Shown: positions 8,909 to 22,051 of the stretch, piece after piece
Numbering within the stretch: position 1 is the first letter of the stretch
Layout of the letters: the number at the start of each line of letters is the position of its first letter
Notes under the pieces: model-generated
Told to the model about the DNA's origin: nothing
The model's database searches: none
Seen by the model: only the letters and a program-made list of their open reading frames with translations
Source: Lethocerus indicus
Lineage: Eukaryota; Arthropoda; Insecta; Hemiptera; Belostomatidae
Direction of reading: 5' to 3'
DNA: 64,000 bases
Assembly: GCA_019843655.1 (NCBI GenBank)
Contig: JACDQD010000010.1
Span: 3,083,637-3,147,636, forward strand
Program-made: the position numbers and the translations under genes

Positions 8909-11900
8909 AATCCGGACAGAACCCTCCAATTAAAGCGGCATTAAATCGGGTTTTAGAACCCGTAATCGGTATTGCCGAGTTTCAGTCAGTTTTAGGGAGA
9001 GGAAGGGGGTCTCCTGAAATTCATACGTAGGGATGTGTACATACAAAGGGGCCTTTCGGTAAAAATATAGGCCCGAATTATAACCAGGTTTTGCTTCCTG
9101 GTTTTAGTACCTTCGGAGGTAGTAAATTTTCAAATATTTCCCCAAATTTTGCCTTCCATTTTCCATGTTCAATTTGAATATTAACACATTCTCATTTGTT
9201 ATGAACACAAGTTGTTTGTATCGTTTAATTATGTATATCTACAAAGAACATTTTTTTGGTAGCAGAAAATGAGAAACCTCATCGTACATAAGGAACTAAT
9301 GACAAGTTGAAACCGTTCCACGTTTGCAGCTACGAGAATATAAATTTCAAACATTTTTTTTGTAAATGGATAATTTTTGGTCTGTCTTCGAATTAACAGT
9401 TTAAAATAGAATCTTAAAACATTTCCCTAAATATCACCAGCGCCCGCTACGAAAAAAATAATGTTTTACTACATTTTAAGGTAGATACAACAGCTAAAAG
9501 TGTATTTAAAATTACAATCCCGGAAGCTCAATATCTTTACACAATTTTACGTTTTCCCTTCTCAAACAGTGACCTCAATACCACCTTTTTTCTGTGTTTT
9601 CGTAGGTTTTAACGAGCTACGGCGTTCTAAGTGCATTAAGCTCGATCTAACCCAATTTCGTGTCGTTACCAGAGAGGGTGGCGATCCAACACCAGACCTG
9701 AATACTACTAGCCGTGGGGTGAACGACACGGGCTATCGCAGCCAGCACTTTACAATTTGAATGTTCTAATTCAGGAGCAAAGAAAAAAAATCCAAAGAGT
9801 ACACTGGAACTAATGTACTTCGCTATTTTTATGGAGTCAAATTTGATAAACGGTTTCGGTTTGGATCGCCGCAGGCAAAACTAAGTAGGAACATTCTACA
9901 TTTCACACGTTTTCGTCTCCAGTTCTTTTAATTGCAATAACAGAGAAGCTCATGTTGCTATAATAATTGGCATTCAATTCGGTAATTATTTCCAGAAAAA
10001 TTGTTTCCCGTTATATTTGTGAGTTCATTTGGTCACTTGCAGATACTGGATTCTGTAGTGCATCAAAACTCCGGTCCGCAGCTAGAATAATGGCGATCCA
10101 AAGTGTAGAGATTTTTCTTTAGTTAAATATGTTGGGAAAGAAATAATTGATGATCCCTGTGTAGGGGTCCACCAGAATATTTCTCTAATGAAAGGTGTCC
10201 CACAGCTAGGACATTTTCGCCGTACTGGAGACAATTCAGATCCACGCGTGCAAGATCTGGGACATTGATTCTTGGATTCTACGCGGAACAGCAATTGAGC
10301 ACAAAACGTAGAGTGGGATAGACGCTGTAAGAAATTATACAGGAGCAAATAACAGTGAGGATATCGGAGTAACTGTAAGAGTTCTGTAGGCGGTACGCGG
10401 ACATATGGTGCCGGCCTAACTAGGTTTCATCCTACGTGCAGCCTTCAGCACTACATACAGGTTACTTATCTATCCGCTACGCTTATTGGCCAGTGAATTA
10501 ATCGGCAAAATATACTGTTCGAATCTATTTGATATAATGCCAACAACGCTATAGCATTCAATTAATCGGATAAGTGTGAATTCGAGAACAGCATAAATAC
10601 GAACAGTACTCCTTCTGTTTTTTAGTACTATTTTTTATTGTAAGTTATTTATGCTCAGTCTTGGGAATTCTTTCTACTTTCTTTTTATAAAGTAATTTAT
10701 ATCAGATATGTGTATTTAGGTAGATATGTTATCTGTAGCCAATCTATGAACCTCGACAGCAAGTTAATATCATGGGGATAAACTTTTTTGAATGCTAAAT
10801 CGTAGCCAATGTTTCATTCACATCTCAGTTAATATTTAAGAAAAAGCCTATAAGACTGTTTTCAAGAACGGCCCACGCACCACCTCACAATTGCTCTCGT
10901 CGGAAAATTGACAAATAACGCGAATTATTTAATCGGCCGCGCGCTAAATAATTTCACCGAGAGAATTTCTGTCGGCCCCCACTTCGACGATCGGCAATTC
11001 AGCCTTTTAAACACGGCCCTCGTCCACGGACAACAATTAAAGAACCGTGTTATTATTCAAATTGTTTCTTCCCACGCGTTATGCAAAGAACAATGGAGGG
11101 GGGGGGAGGGTGGAAGGCATTATCCAGGCATGCACTGCACGGACGAGCTGGGAAAGGGAAGCGGTTAATATGAGCTTAATTCGCGTGCTTAATTGGGCCT
11201 GAGTATGTGTCACTTGGGAAATGTTCGCCCACCCGCTGAGGTAGGTGGAAATTTGTTTCCAAATACAAACAGATAGTACTGGAAATTTTTTGAACAGAGA
11301 TTTTACTATTTCTTTCTGAAAAGGCCCAACTAAAGGAAAATTACTAGCAGCGTAGAGCATGTCAGTGGATCTACGTAATGCTACCTGCTGACCGAGGTTT
11401 TGGTGCATTACAGAATCCAGTAGCTACTAAGACAGATTAATAATTGATTAGGCCTTAATTATGGAACCGACAGAAAGATTAAACCCAGTAGATTTCTATC
11501 GGATGTTTCCAATAAAGCATCCTCCTTAAAACGAGCCTTTTCATTTCTGTTCTGTACAACGTCAACCACTCCCCGTATAAAACTTTTAAGGTGCCAGGGT
11601 CATCATCATCCTCGTCGTCGTCATCGAGATGCTTGTGGGGTTTGGGACCGGGGAGCTTCATTAATTTTAATAGGCCTCAATTATACGAACGGCGGCCCGG
11701 GGGGAGGGGGGCACAGATGTTTTCTTTCAATCTTTCCATTTACATTAACGGGCCCACTTAAAATGGGAGAGGGAGGCGCTCTTGTCGGGTCGCAGGCGGA
11801 GAATAATCTCTCGTCCGGTCGCTATCTTCTAGAAGCCGCAGCTTCTATTTATTTTCTAACGAGTACAAGCTCCGGAGTTTATTAGGCTCCCCTCCTTTAA

Positions 11901-12339
11901 TCTGTAGACATTAACAGCCGAAAGAAAATTCGGCTCTCCGCCGGGAATCGAGTCCGAGTTGACAGGTTTTTATTACTGTATAACATTTATGAATGAATGT
12001 GATTTATGAATGTTTTCTTTATGAATTACTTCATAAAGAAAACAATATATAATTTTCAGGAATTCAGGAGTATACTGACTTAGTCTAAATTGACAAAACA
12101 ATGCAATAGAACAGTTGTACCAAACTAATTTCAGCCGCGGGCTATATGAAGGTTTAATTTTTGGCATTAAATTTTCGTAAATATTAATTTTCGATTCGGT
12201 AGTATTCAGGATGTAAGTAATTAGAATTTAGTATGTATAATTTTTATATTATTATTTTTATTTAAAAATAAAATATTTACTATATTAATTGCATTTCTGT
12301 GCCACCAGTTTCTATAGAACACCATGCGATATCACTTGT

Positions 12340-12390
12340 CTTTTGCTAGACAGGTTTCGGCGGTCCGCCATCTTCAGTGGTCAGGAAGGA
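12340..12390 (-). repeat. Dispersed repeat with hammerhead-like core, copy 1
   Basis: On the minus strand it reads CTGAAGA, then a 12-base segment with a GGCGG/CCGCC inverted repeat, then GAAAC, then CTGTC and TAGCAAAAG. This order (CUGANGA, stem, GAAAC, NUH) is the conserved core of hammerhead ribozymes. The first stem is well formed here, but the stem flanking the presumed cleavage site is poor. Related copies lie at 19270-19485 and 24585-24640. It may be a fragment of a Penelope-like retroelement or another non-autonomous repeat. That assignment is inference; the repetition itself is visible. Confidence 0.5.
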
Positions 12391-14735
12391 AAATCTGTAT
12401 TGCAGAAAACTGAATGAGCGAACCCCACCGTAACCCAAATTATACATAGGACCAACAAGCAATGTATTTGTGTATCCGTTTCATGCAAATGTACAATTTC
12501 TGATTTCCCGGCACCGTTATTGCCACCTACAGCCGGACAATTTGAATTTGAAAACAATACGCTTTACTCTAAGCGATGGCGAGTGTGCCTACCTAAATAC
12601 GAAGGGACATTTAAAATGTTCATACGGCATATGCGGGACCGTGGGCGTAACAATCCCCATTATAACAACTTAGAACAATAAACGCATAAATAATTCAGAC
12701 AACGAAAGTGGGCTTTGAGAAATCAAGGGCACCGATATATGTTATATCAATTACAGAAATTTGTGTCACTTGTCGATTCGTCAATGCAATTTGAATACGA
12801 ATCAACGCGATATTCAAATTATTAAATTGTGAATTCGTACGTAATTATTTATTTACGACAGCTGCGAATGATTTATAAAAAAATAAAACTTTTTTCGAGA
12901 ATGTCCTTTTATAATTGTACATAAATTCAGTACTATAACTATAGTATTGCAACGGTATAAAATTTTAGTTCCCGCTTTCAGTAATAGGATTTCGGTTTTA
13001 TGGTTTATATGTTATTTTAAACCAAAATATTTACAGTCACCCCACCCTCTTAAGGGGACCTTCCTCCTGGCTCCTGCGATTAAATATAACGAGAGAACGA
13101 GCCTTGCATTCAAAACCGGTTATAACGAGCTTGAAACACCGTGGAGCTTCATCAGGGGACTTAAAGTCCGCGCCCCTGTTTCTCCAGAGCCCCTTTTCAG
13201 GGTGCTGTATGGGCGGTGGACGAACTTGTATAGACCAGTGCTCTTCTACTGCAAGCTGATATTTTTTTTTATTCATCCCATTCTGCTTGGTCTGTCCCCG
13301 ACCCATTAATCATGCCCCCTTTTGAATTGTGCGTGAAAAAATATAACAGCGGAGTATAATGCGAGGCGGTTCGCAATAATTGCATATACAACGGTTTCTA
13401 CACGCTTTATATGTAACTGAGGACGCTGCTAACGTGGTAGATGAACTCCTAGGAGAGGTCCTAGGAAAGGGGACGAAATTTGAGAAACAGGAACTTTATG
13501 TTGAGGTCGTGGTGAGGAGTTCTGAACTCGATTGCAAGATTTTCCGGTAAAATAATCAATATTTCTGTATAACACTTGTTTTCTTCAAATAAGGATGCCA
13601 AAAGCTCCTGGTACTTGGTATTACAAGAAATTCATTCCTCTTACGATTCTGTTTCTCCTTTTCTCACCCTAGACACCGGTCTAGCAATAATATTACAAAC
13701 TGTGGTGGCGCCCCTATCTCAATTCCAATTAAAACTGTTAATCCGGTTCAACGTCGGTACCATACTGTTACGTATACCTAATACGGCCTCCCTGCTGCCT
13801 TTCTAGTTCAGAGGGCGAGAGATTTTCTCTGTTTTTTCTCCCCTTTTTTTTCTTTGAAAGTCCTTTCTCATCGTTTTCAGAGCCCGGGACAAAGACAGCG
13901 GGAGGCCGCAGAATGGTAGGTTTTGCAGTAGTCTGAATAAACCCCGGACGACAAGGCTAAGAGGGGGATGTTAGGGGGACACAGATGGATATTGCGGCCT
14001 CGAGCCGAGAGGCACCATTTACAGGATTAGAGTCAAAGAGAACCCGTCCCACTCAGTTCATTCATTCCTCGGGCTCTCTTCGTGTCTAATTACCGGCTAA
14101 ACACCCCTGGGGGGCGACCCCTCCCCCCAACCACCCAATTATCCAAATGAAGTCGAACGTACGCGGAAGAAAAGCCACGCTGCGTCACCGCTTTTTCTTC
14201 GTGGCTGGTTTCCGGGCGCCCAGTTTTCCGGACGGGGCCCAGGCAATTAGTAGGGTGGTCGGTTTTAAAACGTGGTTTCATATCGGCGTTAAAATAAAAA
14301 AAAACATCGGGGTTACTAAGCTGTTAGTAAGAATTCTATTCAATAATCAATCCCCAGGCAAGGATAAGGGGTTCTGCGAGGACAGGAACGTTGGCTCGAA
14401 CAGGAGCGTATGTGGGGAGAAACCCGAAGGTAGGAATGAGCCCAAGATGAAGAAGTAAATGGGTTCAGAATTTAAGGCTAAAGAACAGAGCTGGTTTTTA
14501 AGTGTTGAGAACAAAAAGTTCACAAACACAAAAGAGAACGAACTAAAAAAACAACATATAAAACTTCTTTTTCTATTCCATCCTCTTCTGGTTGGCACTC
14601 TCATTATTGCCGTGAATGGTTCTATAACCTTTAATTTTTAATTCTGAATCAATCTATTCCTCTTAATCTGGGTTTCTGCCCGCGAATCTGTCTTCAGTGC
14701 GGGTCGAGGAGGGTATTTCAAAAATATCTACTCAC

Positions 14736-14934
14736 CTCGAACTTGTATTTGTGAGATCCGAGCGAGGTGCGCTGTTTCTGCCAGAAGTTGTCGGGCTTGA
14801 TGATGTAGGCGACGTGCACGGAGCCGGGGAAGTGCTCCTGGAGCACCTTCAATATCGGCTTTACTGTGGACCACGTGGCGCCGGTGCCCCGCATGTCAAC
14901 CACAACAGTGAAACCTGTTTCCCGCACCTCTTCT
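14736..14934 (-). CDS. trio: trio exon B: core of Sec14/CRAL-TRIO domain
   Basis: The 199 bp exon has one base finishing a split proline codon, then 66 codons (residues 61-126). It starts EEVRETGFTVVVDMRG and contains IIKPDNFWQKQRT, the most conserved signature of the TRIO-family Sec14 domain. The order and spacing match vertebrate TRIO, except for about two extra residues after DMRG (TGATW instead of SKW). The acceptor is tatgttacag and the donor GAG|gtgagt, the strongest donor of the cluster along with that of exon A. The exon sits in GC- and CpG-richer DNA and is isolated by a 41.5 kb intron upstream and a 7.3 kb intron downstream. The Sec14-like fold is thought to bind lipid or act as a regulatory module; no catalytic residues are expected. 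Confidence 0.96.
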
Positions 14935-17900
14935 CTGTAACATACATAAGAGAGTAATCGAAATTAATATTAGAAATTAACAAAACTGCGCGTTAAAAAT
15001 TAGGGTTATTCAAGTGCACATAAGTGCTCTTCATGTTGTGGGATTTAGGAATGGCCGAACCCGAACCCGATCTAGCGTTGGTCTCCACGAAAAAAAACGG
15101 ATACACACAAAATTCAAGAAATTAATCTTCAAACAATCTCATGCCATTAAAAGAATACATCGGTATTTATTTATGGCTACACTGGGCGCAGTGCATACTC
15201 CGGTGGGTGGGGCCCATATTTCACGTTTCAAACATTTCTAATTTTCTTCCCGAACTTCCATTCATTTTAAACTTTTCAAATATGTCCGAGAACGGGGTTT
15301 TGCCCGGTACCGAGTTTCACTTTTCCCGGCAGATCGAGGCGGCGCTCATAAATATTATGGCGGTTGATATAACTTTTTCGACTGGTATCAGTAATGCAGA
15401 AAAATCGCCATTCGTGCTCTGGAGAGGATCACAAATTATTCCACAGCGCAGACAAGCCGCTGCCATTAAGCATTATTAGAAAGGCACCGTATTTTCATAT
15501 TTCTTTGTTTTTAACGCCCACTGCGGAATTTTTCCGGATACTGATATCGCCCAGTCATCCGAATACTAATTATTTCGTATCACTTGTATAAGTCCAATTA
15601 AAAATTAAAATTCACGATGGCAGTGATTACTGTTCGTTAGCAAAACGAGTTAGTTTTAGAGGGGCTCTTCCCGTCTGATAAACTGGTGTCCGTTCGCGTT
15701 TCGATATAATCTAGCGTAGTCATACATGGAATAGCGCTAATGGGGACTTTATTAATCAAAGGGCAGAAATCTGCCATTGGAAAAAATGAGAATCAACATA
15801 TCATAGCTCGGCGTTTAATGTACTGTACCAGTCTCAGCGATACAGGCATATACATAATGGGTGTGAGCGAGACTTCAATCTCTCCGGTCGTATAAATGTC
15901 ATGATAGTGGAAAAGCCAAAGGGCAAAGAGGGCTTTAAATCCGATATTCCTATAAGCCGCATAACCCACTTACATTCGGGGGACAGGTTTTACCCATACT
16001 TAAAAAAATGACGGGTCCGCCGAGTCCGTATCGCGGCTTCAAATCCGATCACGACTCGACGCAGGCTTCACTACTCAATTAGAACGACTATGCAGTAAAT
16101 TAAAATTTATCCCTTTAGCTATTTGATATAAATTTATTTTTTTTACAATGAGGAATGTTTAGAATCTTAAAGATAAAGTAATATTCGTCGTTTTCTCTAT
16201 AATTGTGGACGGAATTATAAAACTTAACACTTTGGGTTTTTTTTCAGTATTTTAAATCAGAATAAAAAACAAATGAATTCTGAACATAGGGTGTATTCTG
16301 TGCATTGCCAGTTGTTTGAGATTTAGAGCACGTGACTAAAATCAACATTTTAGAACAGCATTAAAAGACGCATTAGATACAAAAAATACATCAAACCCGG
16401 GGGTCAGCATGTAAAAATAGTTTATATGCGAGAATTTATGATCCGGGAATTAAATTATCACGTTTCTATAAAATAAATAGTTACAAGAGAAATAGTATTT
16501 AAAAAAGTTTCAGTCGAATATTATAAAAATAAATTATAAATAGTAGGGTATAAATAAGTTGTTCAAAATGGACAGACATAAACGAAACTGAAGCTCTGAG
16601 AAGAACAGTTTTGTTAACACTGAAAAACAGATACTGAATTAATATTACAAAACACTTTCGGCCAATACCGAGGTACACTTGAGATATCGAAGAAGAATAA
16701 GTAATAATTCAAATAAAGGAACACCGAGAGAGGGGCTTTAGTATTGACACAGTGCGGTGGATTGGAGGAGTAGGAACTTTATTCAAGCCACGTTGGCAAC
16801 CTTGACCCCGGCCATATAACCCCTTCCTCCTTACCTGAAAGAGCCTAAAAAATACCCGCCTTTATGCGTACAGATGAGGTAATATTGTTTAAAAAAATTT
16901 TAAACATCGTCAAAACAAATCGAATGAATTTATCTTGCTTTTTATTTATTTTGATGATAGCTTCACGAGAAAACCAATTCGAATTCTAGTAACGATGAGA
17001 AGAAGACTACAGACAATTTATAAAGCATCAGACTGGTGATAATATTCTGATAATGCACCCTCTGAGGTGGCGCCTCTGTAATTACTCGGGGGCTAAATGA
17101 TCCCGAACATTTCAACTCTTGTAGTTGAGGAAGCCTTCAGATAATAATATGCTCTTGCCTAAGCCAATTCACTTGCCCCCTTAAAGGAAGGCCCTCAAAA
17201 GCTAACTCGATCGGAGCCTGCAATAAGGACTGAACCGCTAAAGCAATTATAGTAATGGAAGAGGATAGAGGGGCACGTCACACAGGTGGAATAGCCGACC
17301 GGCGCGACATTGGAGAGTTGCCAGCGGAAATGTAATCCCTTCAGAGGGATTAACGTCGCCAAATCCAAAAGGAACAAAAATCCATTTCGGGTGCAACTTT
17401 AGCCCCATTAACGTTTCATCGAAGTATTACAATAGGAGTAATGAATTCCATAAAAGCTTTTCAAGGTGGTCCGTGTTTACGCCGGAAATTACACATCCTA
17501 AAATGGAACACTAATAAATATGCAGTGCAAAAAATGGACCGAATACAAGACGAAAAATTATGTATTTCAGCAAAAACATGCGGAAACAACGGCCTGAAAA
17601 TTAAAAATAATAATTAATTCTCCGTTTATTACGGTAAAATGGTAAAATAGTCGGTTGTTTTATCTATTATCACACAATACACAGTGAATGATTACGATAA
17701 CAACACTGAGGGTTTGGGCCAATATTTGCCACTTCATTAGAACAATTTTGAACTGTTAGTGGGGCTCACTTATTTTTATCAGTGCGTAATAGCTATGTTC
17801 GCACAATATATTTATTGGCAGAATGTGTGCACCCGGTTAAGTAGTTGTAATAAGAAACAATTTTCGTTACGGCTATTAAAGTTGTAGACTGTATGTACAA

Positions 17901-18055
17901 ATTGATCATCGAGTAAAACATAAACTCCTTTATGGAACCGGAAGAAGCGGGGAAGGACATTCGGCGCCTTGTTCACGCAATTTTACGGAACAAACTCCTT
18001 GCTCGGACTTTTCTTCTAATCTCTTGTAAATTGAATAATAAGGCGGGACATTACG

Positions 18056-18086
18056 GGAGGGGTGGTGGTTTGGGGGGAGGGGGAAG
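18056..18086 (+). other. G-rich tract
   Basis: Runs GGG, GGGG, GGGGGG and GGGGG separated by short spacers and one longer GT-rich spacer. A quadruplex is possible but less convincing than the tract at 33237. Confidence 0.4.
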
Positions 18087-19269
18087 AAGCGTTATTATTT
18101 TTTTTTCTTCACGCCCACCTTTAATAAAAATTCAAAATCTCGTTTGGCCCGCGGACCGGGTTAAAAGTCCAATTTGGATGCCGGCTTAATAACTCCGCGT
18201 TAATTCGCGCTACCAGTAAAAAGAAAAAAAACTCGCTTCCTCCCAACACCTAAACGATTAAAATCTGACACTTGCCCGACTGAATTACCTCCTAGGCTAT
18301 AAAACGATAAATCTGGGAATAAAAAAATATTAAAGGATCGGGAGACTACAGATAGCCTCCAACAACGTTTAATCCAATTACTCTTTTTTCCAGGGAAACT
18401 GTCGGAGAAAGCCGAATCGTTTAACTCAATAATGCGATGTTTTAATCATTTTAATAAATATTTAATTTATTTCCGCCAAAACTGTCGATATGATATACCG
18501 ATACTACTACGATGGACACCACAAAAAGGCTAAAATAAAAAAAATGTTTTAAGGAGGTTTTTTTTATTAATAAATCTTAAATTTTATGCGTCTAGTTTAC
18601 GTAAATTTGATATCAGTTCAGAATTTAATCCCAGAGGATCTTTAGTGAGGAGTAGCGATACATTTAATTATATTAAAGTTGGTTAAATTAAAATCGTGGA
18701 CTTTACAATAAAGTTGATGCGGTAAAACCCAAGGGTACAAAATCCAGGAGTCCGAATAAACGGGTTATTTTTACGCAGATTAAAGCTGCCGTAGTCTCTT
18801 TTAATTATACAGGGACAAACAATCTGGGATACTTTGCCACAGTCGGTAGTATTGGGATAGTGGAAGGTATGCAGCGGTTAGCTCTGGACAGGAGATTAGA
18901 GCCGGCCGGGTGAACAGCGGCAGCCAGACAACTCCCGGACTATTGGAGGAGGACCCGAAGGGAAATTAGAGTTTAACCGAGGGGCAACCGCCCTTTGATC
19001 ACAAGTCAATCCCTCCCCCCTTTAGTGTCCCTAAAGGGCATAACGAAACACGGCCCAGAAGCGGCTCCATCGAGAAACCAATACCGGGCGACGTCCGAGG
19101 ACTCCTGTAACTATTCTGATAGAAAACGTAGTTTAAGGCAAGCTGAATATTAATTATATCAATTTTTTATGAATTTAGAAAATTCATGTGCGGGGCATTT
19201 ACCACTTCACCTTCACAGCCACTAATATTAGAGAGTTAACTTATCTGTTATTAGTTACGTTTCTGCAGT

Positions 19270-19372
19270 GTTTGTAATACCGTAGTTTTCTCGATCTCCT
19301 GTCTCCTCTCGCTGGTCTAGTCTTTTGCGGAACCCGTTTCGCCTGCACGCCATCTTTAGTAGCTCTTTTAGT
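19270..19372 (-). repeat. Dispersed repeat with hammerhead-like core, copy 2 (inverted arm, degenerate)
   Basis: Read on the minus strand this contains GAGCTACTAAAGATGGCGTG, then GAAACGGG, and further on AGATCGAGAAAACTACGGTA. The same blocks occur on the plus strand at 19411-19485, so the two form an inverted pair about 40 bp apart. The core has decayed (CTAAAGA instead of CTGAAGA), and about 35 bases are inserted relative to the right arm. Confidence 0.5.
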
Positions 19373-19410
19373 CATTCTGGCAAATTGGGGCATCCTCGCC
19401 GTGCAGACAA

Positions 19411-19485
19411 CGAGAGCTACTCTGAAGATTGCGAGCGGCCGAAACCGGTCTAGCGAAAGAAGATCGAGGAAACTACGATATTGTA
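19411..19485 (+). repeat. Dispersed repeat with hammerhead-like core, copy 3 (inverted arm)
   Basis: CTGAAGA at 19422-19428, GAAAC at 19441-19445 and GTC at 19448-19450 followed by TAGCGAAAG, then AGATCGAGGAAACTACGATA. It is the partner of the inverted arm at 19270-19372. Similarity extends beyond the core into the AGATCGAGRAAACTACGRTA block, so these are copies of one element and not chance matches to a short motif. Confidence 0.55.
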
Positions 19486-21864
19486 TCCAACCGTTGAACC
19501 GTACAACGGATGATTTTGCGCATAATCAGACATCGATTGGTGGGCAAGCAAAAGAAATAATCCGGAAACAAAAATAGCAGCGGTGCGTTTAGTGTCAAAT
19601 GTAAATAGAACCCGTGTGTACACCGGAAGGGTGTTGTCAGGGACTAATCGATAAACCGGTAATGAGTCAATTTTCAATTAACCCGATACGGGAAGAGTTG
19701 GGTGTTTGAGTTCGGGGCGGAATGAAGAAACGGGCCCGAGCGGGGGTGTTGACAGAGGTCAGCAGTACTCGGGATCCCGCATCCCAATCAGGACCCACAA
19801 ACTTACAATTCTTGTAGAGTTCCCCCACCCCTACCATTCCTGTTTTTTCCTTCTTTTCCAGTCCAACTTTCCCTCCTGCCCAGTTTTCTTCCCAAGGGCG
19901 TAAGTATCGATTTGTGGCCTTCAGACCCAAGAAATTCCAAGAAAGAGTACAAGGCAGGACATTATTCTGGACACGATGAACTGTGCAAACATGACAAGTT
20001 TTTAACGCTTAATTTTTTGGTTAAAACCGTTTTACCGGAATATTTTGAAAGAAAACATATTTTTATTTAACATTCAACTCAATTTTCCCGCTTCGGAATT
20101 AATTTTTAAATTATTAACAGCGACAAAATTATCCATAAAATCTTTTAATTGACCAGTTGTACAGTTAGTTAATCGCATTAAAATTGGTAATTCCCTCCCC
20201 CTTAATTGTGAACTTGGAATTGAACTCATATAATTTCCGTAGCATTGTTTATAGGATGCACACAAAGTACATAGCGCGAATATAAGGCCCGGGTAAACAT
20301 AATATTTCTTTTCGTAAGCAATTTTCATTCATAGACGCACATCCTTCGGCAGTCTGGTTGTGTTCTGAAACCCATTTCCTAATCAACAGCGCTGGCGATG
20401 GTGGCCGCACTGTGTTTACGAAGCGGTGGCGAAGATCGAAGACAGGAAGGCGAACAGAAGGTAATATAAAAGCGGTTACGAATTGGCTCGGGCTCTCAAT
20501 GCGAGAATACTCGTAGAGAGGGCTAAAGACGAATGTGGCGGGGGCATAAAAGGCCCCCCACCCAAAGAGGAAGTCAATAGAATATCGGATTCCGGCCACG
20601 AATTCTTCTCTTTTTCTTCCTTTTTCCGGAGTTTTATTACAGTCCTGAATAGCGCCCCCTCACCCCGAACTACTGCAGGAGCGATTCAACCACTTTTCCC
20701 TGGGAAATGATTAACGAGCTCCGGAGTACAGAACACACAGAGGACCGCTCTAGATATTTCAGAAAGACCTCGGGATAAAAAGCGATCCAGTTACCTCCGT
20801 AAAAAAATGTAAATTATGTATATCGGACCAGTTATGGGAATTATGATTAAGGATGTCGATATTTATCGAACAGCTGTTTCACGAAAATACCCTACGACGG
20901 CAGAAACCTAGCCGGGGTAGAATAAGCGAATCCTTCCTTCGGTTAATTCTCGTCTGATGGTCCCCGAGGGGAGGGAAAAAATAAAACAGAAAAAAAATAC
21001 CGAGGGGTCGGCGATCGTTTTCCGGGTCAGCGGCTTATCCGAAGCGACCGGGGGGATAAAAGAAGAAAAACGTTTAATAAAGAACAACACCGCAAAAAAG
21101 GAGAGAGAGAGAGAGAGTTCTTATAAGTGGAATCGCGAAACGATTTGTTTCTGGGGCGGTGGCCGGCGCAGTAAGCGTTTTTTTTATAAACCGCTGATCT
21201 GAGGGACGATGGTTCTGTCATTTATCGATTTATCTTCATTGAAATTTTCAATTAACTTATTATTGTATTTATTATCCAGTAGGACGAAAGGTATTTTGTT
21301 CAACTTTACTGGGCCTATTCGAGCGGGTAAACTCGAGGGGCTTACCGGAAATACGAGATCAATCATTTCTTTCTTGTACACCACTCGGGCCTAAGACCCA
21401 TCAGGGTTCTGCCTCCAACCCTCCCCCCTACCCTACCCCCGCCCACCAAACACAGGGTCCGACCCTTGTTACAGGTTAAGTCGCGGAACTAATACAGAAG
21501 CGAGGGGGGGACGAAACGATCCGGTGTTCGGGGAAAACAAGGAACGAAAATGGGGGAAAAGGAAGGGGGTGGGAACATACGGGGAATTATACGGAAGACA
21601 GGGGAGACTTCCACCTCCACCTCCCCATCATCCTCTCACCCTCCACCCCCGCCCGCCTAACAACAGCTACTTGACCGGCCTGGACGGACTTAATAATCAA
21701 TAGTCAGCACAAGGGACTACGGCAAAAGGGATAACGGGAGTCCTAGAGGGAGCCTCTTGGCAGCTTTCAAAGGCTCAAAGACTATTGCCCAATATGCTTT
21801 CATAATATAAACCTATAAAAGACAACAGTAAGCGCGATTTTCTGACGTGCTTCCGGTGAACAGA

Positions 21865-21906
21865 TTACCGTGACTGGTAACGACGATCGACTTACCATCA
21901 CGGTAA
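21865..21906. repeat. Nested inverted repeat (TTACC...GGTAA pair)
   Basis: TTACCGTGACTGGTAA at 21865-21880 and TTACCATCACGGTAA at 21892-21906. Each is itself hairpin-like, and they are also complementary to each other apart from a one-base gap, with spacer CGACGATCGAC. It could fold as two small hairpins or one long one. Function unknown. Confidence 0.6.
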
Positions 21907-22001
21907 GAACGATCTAACAATAAACATGACCTCAAGCGAAACACTAGAATGGTATAGTTAAAAAAAAATGGCCGCTGGTATTTCTGATTTAAAATAATAA
22001 C

Positions 22002-22008
<7 letters not shown>

Positions 22009-22048
<40 letters not shown>
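22009..22048. repeat. (AT)20 microsatellite
   Basis: Uninterrupted AT dinucleotide repeat of 40 bp, intronic. Confidence 0.98.

Positions 22049-22051
<3 letters not shown>

Larger units (their letters stand above)
7450..14735. other. trio intron between exons B and C (7.3 kb)
   Basis: Non-coding as far as I can see. The base composition changes within its first few hundred bases (gene-distal end, 7.5-8.7 kb) from AT-rich and CpG-poor to GC- and CpG-richer. It holds a CT-rich run at 8684-8722, a CA-rich run at 8879-8908, a short G run at 11094-11110 and one copy of the CTGAAGA...GAAAC repeat at 12340-12390. Reading frames here are short and show no family resemblance. Confidence 0.75.
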
